Shown piece after piece: positions 59,269 to 64,000 of a stretch of DNA of 64,000 bases. This stretch comes from CAYOSF01 sp964406605. Lineage in GTDB: Bacteria > Chloroflexota > Dehalococcoidia > DSTF01 > RBG-16-68-14. A program made the translations under genes and the position numbers. Positions within the stretch are counted from its first letter, which is position 1. Each line of letters begins with the position of its first letter. Location: contig CAYOSF010000010.1 of the NCBI GenBank assembly GCA_964406605.1, forward strand, positions 124,001 to 188,000. Direction: 5' to 3'. The notes beneath the pieces were generated by a model that saw nothing but the letters and a program-made list of their open reading frames with translations, was not told the DNA's origin and made no database searches.

Positions 59269-60372
59269 TCACTCCACGACTGCGTCGACGGCGAGCCGGG
59301 CGAGATCCCTTGACAATTCGCTAACGGGGGCCCCGTACGCCGGTCCCAAGCGAACGACCACCATGTTCTGCGTAGGGAGAATCAGCACCGTCTGATCGAA
59401 CATGCCGAGTGCTGCATATGCGTCGAGGGGGACGTTCGGCATGAACCGACCTGAAGTCTCAAGCGTCTGATCTGCGTCAATCCACGGTGGGTCGCTGTTG
59501 ACCCACCAGAGATAACCGTAGGCGCCGTTGAGGTCGGTTGAGGTGGAGGTCGCGGCTTTCATGTAGTCAGCCGAGACAACTTGTTCGTTGCCCCACTGAC
59601 CGCCCCGGAGCGCCATGAGCCCGAAGCGGGCCATGTCCAGGCAGCCTGCCTGGAGGCCGAAGGCCACGGGCGGAGCACCGGACGTGTCCCGCATGAAGTG
59701 CACGTCCATGCCGAGCGGCCCAAAGAGGTTGGCCTGCGCGTAGTCGCCGACGTCCTCGCCGATGGCCCGCTCCAGTACCTCTTCGAGGGTCTGGATCGCC
59801 GGACCGTTGTAGAGCCAGACCGTGTCGGGCTCGTGTTGCTGTTCGAGCGCGATCGCGAAGGCCGAGCGATCCTCGGCCTCCAACCATTGAGACTTGGCTT
59901 CCGAGTCGAAGAAACGGCCCGACGTGTTGGTGAGAAGCTGTCGGATGGTGACTTCTTCGCTCGGAGTGCCGACCCATTCGGTCAGGTACGTGCTGGCCGG
60001 ATCATCGATCGAGAGATAGCCCTGGTCCTGGGCGATGCCGACGATAGTTGCCGTCACGGACTTGGTTGCACTGAAGATCTCCTGGTCGTCGTCAGCCGTG
60101 AACCCGTTCCAGTACTCGTCGACGACGAGCCGGCCGCCGCGCACCAACGCGAGGCAGTTCGAATCGGCCTTCGCGGCCCTCTCGATGAGTGCGTCGACCT
60201 TCGCCGGATCGAGGCCGGCGTCTTCCGCGGTCGCGGTAACCCACTCCGACTCCGGATAGATCGCCTCGCCGTCCGCCTCGCTGCCGCCGCACGCGGCCGG
60301 CGTAACGGACAATACGAGCACTGAGGCGAGGAGAAGACCTCGGGCTGTCTTGGCAATTAGGCTCGCGTCCAT
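59269..60372 (-). CDS. Secreted class C beta-lactamase-fold serine hydrolase (lipoprotein)
   Basis: 367 residues. Lipobox TPAAC (Cys 28). IFSATKSVTATIVGIAQDQG carries the SxxK nucleophile motif, LLTNTSGRF and WLYNGPAIQTLEEVLERAIG contain the Tyr motif (YNG in place of YxN), PLGMDVHFMRD and GGQWGNEQVVSADYM are typical of beta-lactamase/D-aminopeptidase/esterase EstB-like enzymes. The usual HTG near the end is ETSG. It is more likely an esterase or peptidase than an antibiotic-degrading lactamase. Divergent from the ahb genes. Confidence 0.87.
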   Translation of the reverse strand: MDASLIAKTARGLLLASVLVLSVTPAACGGSEADGEAIYPESEWVTATAEDAGLDPAKVDALIERAAKADSNCLALVRGGRLVVDEYWNGFTADDDQEIFSATKSVTATIVGIAQDQGYLSIDDPASTYLTEWVGTPSEEVTIRQLLTNTSGRFFDSEAKSQWLEAEDRSAFAIALEQQHEPDTVWLYNGPAIQTLEEVLERAIGEDVGDYAQANLFGPLGMDVHFMRDTSGAPPVAFGLQAGCLDMARFGLMALRGGQWGNEQVVSADYMKAATSTSTDLNGAYGYLWWVNSDPPWIDADQTLETSGRFMPNVPLDAYAALGMFDQTVLILPTQNMVVVRLGPAYGAPVSELSRDLARLAVDAVVE

Positions 60373-60606
60373 GTTCTCGTTGCAGCGAAATCCTAGGAGA
60401 TGGCGTCTCTCAGATCAAATGGCCCAAGCCGGCGTGGGGCGGTGTACCCCGTGCGGCGTCTCCAACCACGACCGGAAATCCGGCCGCCTTGCCCAGGTTT
60501 GGTGAGGTTTGACGCGACGCTCAGCCGTCATTGGGCCGTTTGCCTCTTTACATGTTTGCTAGCAGTCGGCCTAGCATGAAACGTGCTAGTGCGAAAGGCC
60601 GGTTGG

Positions 60607-60690
60607 ATGAGCAAGTTGACCGCCAAGAAGCGGTTGGAGCGGGACGAAGGCTCTGAGGCCGCAGCGGAGAAGATGCTGTGCTGGGAGTGA
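60607..60690 (+). CDS. Possible 27-residue leader ORF overlapping ahbC
   Basis: ATG 60607 (GAAAGG upstream) encodes 27 residues (MSKLTAKKRLERDEGSEAAA then EKMLCWE) and stops 13 bases inside ahbC. Its stop and the ahbC GTG could allow coupling. It is short and unrecognised, so it may be chance. The rest of the 60373-60677 divergent region has no other supported element. Confidence 0.3.
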   Translation: MSKLTAKKRLERDEGSEAAAEKMLCWE

Positions 60691-61880
60691 CACGGCTGCT
60701 CTGCGGTACCGTGACCCCCGGCGATGCCCTGCGCTTCGGCAGGAAGGCGAGCGGCCTGCGCCCGGAGCTGCTCCACTACTCCCAGGATAAGAAGCCGGTG
60801 GTGGCGTGGAACGTCACGCGGCGCTGCAACCTCCACTGCGCTCATTGCTACACCGACTCCTTCGACCGCGAGTATGAGGGGGAGCTGAGCACCGAAGAAG
60901 CCCGGGCGGTCATCGACGACCTGGCCGGCTTCGGCGTGCCTGTCGTCCTGTTCTCCGGCGGAGAGCCCTTGCTGCGCCGCGACCTATTCGAGCTGATCGG
61001 CCACGCCCAGAGTAGTGGCATCCGGACCGTGCTCTCCAGCAACGGCACGCTCATCACGGTCGATGTGGCCCGCAGGCTCAGCCAGATCGGACTACCCTAC
61101 GTTGGCATCAGCATGGACGGGCCGGAGGCGGTGCACGACCGGTTTCGGGGCAAGAAGGGGGCCTTTCAGGAGACGCTGGGGGCCATCCGCCGCTGCCGCG
61201 ACGCCGGCCTGCGGGTGGGGCTCAGAGTCACCTTGACCGAGTACAGCTACCCCTTTCTGGATGACCTGTTCGACCTGATCGAGGAGGAGGAGATCCCGCG
61301 CGCGTGCTTCTACCACCTTGCCTACGCCGGACGCGGCAGCCGGCTCGTCGCTCACGACCTGACCCACGAGCAGACGCGCAACGCGGTCGACGTGATCTTC
61401 CGGCGCGCCGTCGATTTCCATCGCCGCGGGCTCACCAAGGACATTCTGACCGTCGACAACCACACGGACGGCGTCTATCTGTATCTGAAGGTGCGGGACG
61501 AGCAGCCGGAGCGGGCGGACGACGTCTACCAGATGTTGCGCTGGAACGGCGGCAACCAGTCGGGGGTGGCCATCGCCAATATCGACTATCTGGGGGACGT
61601 CCACGCCGACCAGTTCAGCAGCCACTACAGCTTCGGGAACGTTCGGGAGCGCCCGTTCAGCCAGATCTGGACCGATACCTCCGATGCCAGGATGCGCATT
61701 CTCAAGAACCGCAGGGGGCACATCGGGGGCAGATGCTCGCGTTGCCCGTACTTCGAGATCTGCAACGGCAACCTGCGGGCGCGCGCCGAATCCTACTACG
61801 GCGACCCCTGGGCCGAAGACCCAGCCTGCTACCTGACGGATGAGGAGCTCGGCATCGTTGAGGCGGGCGCGAGGGCGTAG
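60678..61880 (+). CDS. ahbC: AhbC-like radical SAM 12,18-didecarboxysiroheme deacetylase
   Basis: 400 residues from GTG 60678; the start MLGVTRLLCGTVTPGDALRF matches what I know of AhbC N-termini. The radical SAM cluster motif CNLHCAHC is near residue 54, SGGEPLLRRDLF follows (SAM site), and the C-terminus has the auxiliary-cluster Cys set CSRCPYFEICNGNLRAR. AhbC removes the two acetate side chains of 12,18-didecarboxysiroheme to give Fe-coproporphyrin III in the cytoplasm. NirJ of heme d1 synthesis is the close alternative, but the heme-synthase/decarboxylase gene next door favours heme b. Confidence 0.88.
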   Translation: MLGVTRLLCGTVTPGDALRFGRKASGLRPELLHYSQDKKPVVAWNVTRRCNLHCAHCYTDSFDREYEGELSTEEARAVIDDLAGFGVPVVLFSGGEPLLRRDLFELIGHAQSSGIRTVLSSNGTLITVDVARRLSQIGLPYVGISMDGPEAVHDRFRGKKGAFQETLGAIRRCRDAGLRVGLRVTLTEYSYPFLDDLFDLIEEEEIPRACFYHLAYAGRGSRLVAHDLTHEQTRNAVDVIFRRAVDFHRRGLTKDILTVDNHTDGVYLYLKVRDEQPERADDVYQMLRWNGGNQSGVAIANIDYLGDVHADQFSSHYSFGNVRERPFSQIWTDTSDARMRILKNRRGHIGGRCSRCPYFEICNGNLRARAESYYGDPWAEDPACYLTDEELGIVEAGARA

Positions 61881-61982
61881 CCGTGGCCTCTTGCCCGATA
61901 TTCGTTCGTGACGAGAGCGGCTCCTGCGCCTTGATACGATGATGGCCCGCTTGCCAAAGGAGGCGTCGCCATAGGCGAGGAG

Positions 61983-64000
61983 ATGACAGACGGCGCGAGA
62001 CCTGCACAGGGCGATGGCGGCGACTCCGTTCCCCGGCTCATCTTCTGGGAGACGACGGCGGGCTGCAATCTGCGCTGCACCCACTGCCGCCGCATCGATG
62101 TGGCCGATCAGCTCGTGCCGGAGGACCTGACCACCGAGGAGTCGAAGGACCTGGTCGACCAGATCGTGGCCTTCTGCCGCCCGATCCTGATCCTCTCCGG
62201 AGGCGAGCCGTTGTTCCGCCCCGACATCCTCGAGATAGCCCGCTACGCGGTCGACCGTGGCCTGCACGTGGCCCTGGCCACCAACGCCACCCTCATCGAC
62301 GGGCCGATGGCCCGGCGTATCGCCGAGTCGGGCATCGCGCGGGTGGCGGTCAGCCTGGACGGCGCCGTCCCCGCCACCCACGATGCCTTCCGCGCCCTGC
62401 CCGGCGCCTTCAACCGGGCCCTGGAGGGCATTCGCCTGCTCAAGGCCCAGGGGACGAGCCTGCAGATAAACACCACGGTGGCCCGCCACAACATCCATGA
62501 GCTGCCCCGGATCTTCGATCTGGCCCTCTCCCTGGGAGCCGACGCCCTCCACCTCTTCCTGCTCGTGCCGGTCGGCTGCGGCACGGAGATAGCGGACGAG
62601 CAGATGGTCACGCCCCAGGAGTACGAGGACACGCTGAACTGGCTCTACGACCGGGAGCGGGAGGGGCGGCTGGAGCTCAAGGCGACCTGCGCGCCCCACT
62701 ACTTCCGGATCGCGCGGCAGCGGAGGGCGGCGGAGCGCAGGGAGGAAGCGCCGGCCAAGCCCGAGGGTGAGGCTGTGGCTTCCTCGGGAGGCACCGGCCA
62801 CCCCGGCGGGCTGCACGCGGCGACCAAGGGCTGCCTGGCGGGCACGGGCGTCTGCTTCGTCTCGCACAAGGGCGAGGTCTTCCCCTGCGGCTACCTGCCC
62901 GTGCGGGCCGGCAACGTTCGCGAGGAGCCGCTGGCCGGGATCTGGTCGGGAGGGGCCGTGTTCAGGCAATTGCGGGATCCCGGCCTCCTGCGGGGGAAGT
63001 GCGGCCCCTGCGAGTTCAAGAACGTCTGCGGCGGGTGCCGGGCGCGCGCCTTCGGGATCAGCGGGGACTACCTGGCCGAGGAACCTTTCTGTCTCCACGA
63101 GCCCCGGCGCCAAGAGGCGAGCATGCGTCCCGCGAATCCTACCGCCCGGAGGGGCGCGCGGTCCGAAGGCGGATCGCGCCAGACCGTGATGGAGATGCCG
63201 GCGCGCGCCGGGCGGGACATCGACACCACCGACCGCAGGCTCCTCAACGCCCTCCAGGAGGACGTCCCGCTGGTATCGAGGCCGTTCCTCGCCATGGGCG
63301 AGAAGCTGGACCTTGCCGAGGACGAGGTGATCGCGCGCATCAGGCGGCTGAAGGGTCCCGAGGGAACGGGCGTCATCCGCCAGATCAGCGCCATCTTCGA
63401 CAGCCGGCGCCTGGGCTACAGGAGCACGCTGGTCGGGGCGAGAGTGGCGCCGGAGCGCGTCGACGAGGTTGCCGCCGTGGTCAACCGGCACCCCGGGGTG
63501 AGCCACAACTATCGCCGCGATCACGAATGGAACCTCTGGTTCACTCTGGCGGTCCCGCCGGAGGAGAGCGTGGAGGCCGTCGTCAAGGCGCTGGACGAAC
63601 AGGTGGGCGGCCTGGAGTACCGGCTGTTCCCCGCCCTGCGTATCTTCAAGATCGGCGTCAAGCTGGACATGGAGTACGGCGGGGAAGGGCCGGAGACAGC
63701 GCAGGGGCCCGGCTATGAAGAGGGCGTGCAAAGGCACGTTCTGGACGAGCGGGACCGGGCCTTCGTGCGCGAGCTCCAGCGTGACTTCGAGCTCGTCCCT
63801 CGCCCCTTCGCGCCGATGGCGGACCGGCTTGGGGTGGGTGAGGAGGCGGTGCTGGCCTGGGCGCGGGACGCAATCGAGAAAGGGTGGCTCCGCCGGGTGG
63901 CCGGCGTGCTGCGGCACCGTCAGGCGGGATTCGGCGGCAACGGCATGGCGGTCTGGAACGTTCCGGAGGGGCGGCTGGAGGAGGTGGGAGCTATCGCCGC
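61983..64000 (+). CDS. ahbD: AhbD-type radical SAM heme synthase fused to AhbA/AhbB siroheme decarboxylase domains, 3-prime partial
   Basis: From ATG 61983 the frame is open to the window end (672 codons). Residues 18-390: RLIFWETTAGCNLRCTHCRR with CxxxCxxC, ILSGGEPLFRPDI, and C-terminal CGPCEFKNVCGGCRARAFG auxiliary-cluster Cys: AhbD, which turns Fe-coproporphyrin III into heme by oxidative decarboxylation. A polar linker of about 30 residues leads to an Lrp/AsnC-like domain (DIDTTDRRLLNALQEDVPLV, NYRRDHEWNLWFTLAVPP, FPALRIFKIGVKLDM), the AhbA/NirD type that decarboxylates siroheme. A second such domain starts at about residue 582 (LDERDRAFVRELQRDFELVP, RRVAGVLRHRQAGFGGNGMAVWNV) and runs off. 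Domain order is the reverse of pathway order. ahbC lies 102 bases upstream. Confidence 0.88.
   Translation, partial: MTDGARPAQGDGGDSVPRLIFWETTAGCNLRCTHCRRIDVADQLVPEDLTTEESKDLVDQIVAFCRPILILSGGEPLFRPDILEIARYAVDRGLHVALATNATLIDGPMARRIAESGIARVAVSLDGAVPATHDAFRALPGAFNRALEGIRLLKAQGTSLQINTTVARHNIHELPRIFDLALSLGADALHLFLLVPVGCGTEIADEQMVTPQEYEDTLNWLYDREREGRLELKATCAPHYFRIARQRRAAERREEAPAKPEGEAVASSGGTGHPGGLHAATKGCLAGTGVCFVSHKGEVFPCGYLPVRAGNVREEPLAGIWSGGAVFRQLRDPGLLRGKCGPCEFKNVCGGCRARAFGISGDYLAEEPFCLHEPRRQEASMRPANPTARRGARSEGGSRQTVMEMPARAGRDIDTTDRRLLNALQEDVPLVSRPFLAMGEKLDLAEDEVIARIRRLKGPEGTGVIRQISAIFDSRRLGYRSTLVGARVAPERVDEVAAVVNRHPGVSHNYRRDHEWNLWFTLAVPPEESVEAVVKALDEQVGGLEYRLFPALRIFKIGVKLDMEYGGEGPETAQGPGYEEGVQRHVLDERDRAFVRELQRDFELVPRPFAPMADRLGVGEEAVLAWARDAIEKGWLRRVAGVLRHRQAGFGGNGMAVWNVPEGRLEEVGAIA

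Noticed and set aside
61092..63917. Antisense open frame of 941 codons opposite ahbC and the ahbD fusion
   Set aside because: It mirrors the third codon positions of two well-supported plus-strand genes, has low-complexity Arg/Gly/Ala/Leu composition and no recognisable domain: a high-GC shadow.

Overview
The window is 64 kb of high-GC bacterial DNA carrying about 48 intact or partial protein genes on both strands, several gene remnants and no intact RNA gene. Secreted proteins with PT-rich linkers and paired dockerin-like calcium repeats, an LPDTG sorting-type tail, split MprF-type lipid genes, DUF7064/DUF6285/phosphotransferase neighbours and an alternative (siroheme-dependent) heme pathway together suggest a Chloroflexota lineage, perhaps Dehalococcoidia-like. 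That placement is inference; no rRNA or marker gene is present to prove it.

Layout. 1-5 kb: a partial alpha/beta hydrolase with an LPDTG tail, a GT-C glycosyltransferase and a lipoprotein. 5-12.1 kb: a seven-gene minus-strand ABC exporter operon (lipoprotein, two MacB/LolD-type ATPases, an FtsX-like permease, then an ABC-2 ATPase, its permease and a C-terminally anchored secreted protein). Duplicated sequence flanks this operon, and complementary halves have decayed: the left copy keeps gene A and a stub of gene B, the right copy a deletion remnant of A and an intact B. 12.5-15.7 kb: SGNH-like lipoprotein, apbE, two small membrane proteins and a ferric-reductase-like heme membrane protein. 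15.7-17.4 kb: an RHS core remnant, a small membrane protein and an enoyl-CoA hydratase. 17.5-20.1 kb: a secreted protein with 14 Cys-bearing repeats and a dockerin.

20-36 kb: two large GGDEF/EAL proteins (21.0 and 30.2 kb) bracket a plus/minus-strand metabolic block (sulfatase, UroD-like methyltransferase, enoyl-CoA hydratase, DUF7064-like protein, phosphotransferase, DUF6285). A degenerate GGDEF protein and a second Cys-repeat protein, with exactly seven repeats, follow. 36-43 kb: an SDR, a secreted tripeptidyl-peptidase-like hydrolase and a tight operon of LPG-flippase-like protein, DUF2156 lipid aminoacyltransferase and rhomboid-like protease. 43-47 kb: trmO interrupted by one in-frame UGA, a small dimeric-barrel protein, a HEAT-repeat protein, a GNAT acetyltransferase and a YcaQ-like glycosylase. 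47-53 kb: a mirror-symmetric set of two secreted seven-repeat RCC1 propellers with dockerins enclosing a GH114-like lipoprotein and a PHP phosphoesterase.

53-60 kb is an accessory patch: a methyltransferase, the 3-prime half of a tRNA-Pro(GGG), an APH(6)-type kinase next to an IS3 transposase tail, a PLD-like protein, another kinase and fragments of a GT4, a nitronate monooxygenase and an SDR. Five intergenic hairpins with a shared TCGCAC loop lie between 47 and 59 kb. The window closes with a serine hydrolase, ahbC and an uninterrupted reading frame that fuses an AhbD-type radical SAM heme synthase to two siroheme-decarboxylase (AhbA/AhbB) domains and runs off the end.

Most noteworthy: the AhbD-AhbA-AhbB fusion, the UGA-interrupted trmO, the TCGCAC-loop hairpin family, the 7/14-repeat Cys proteins, and the duplicated-and-reciprocally-decayed gene pair around the ABC operon.
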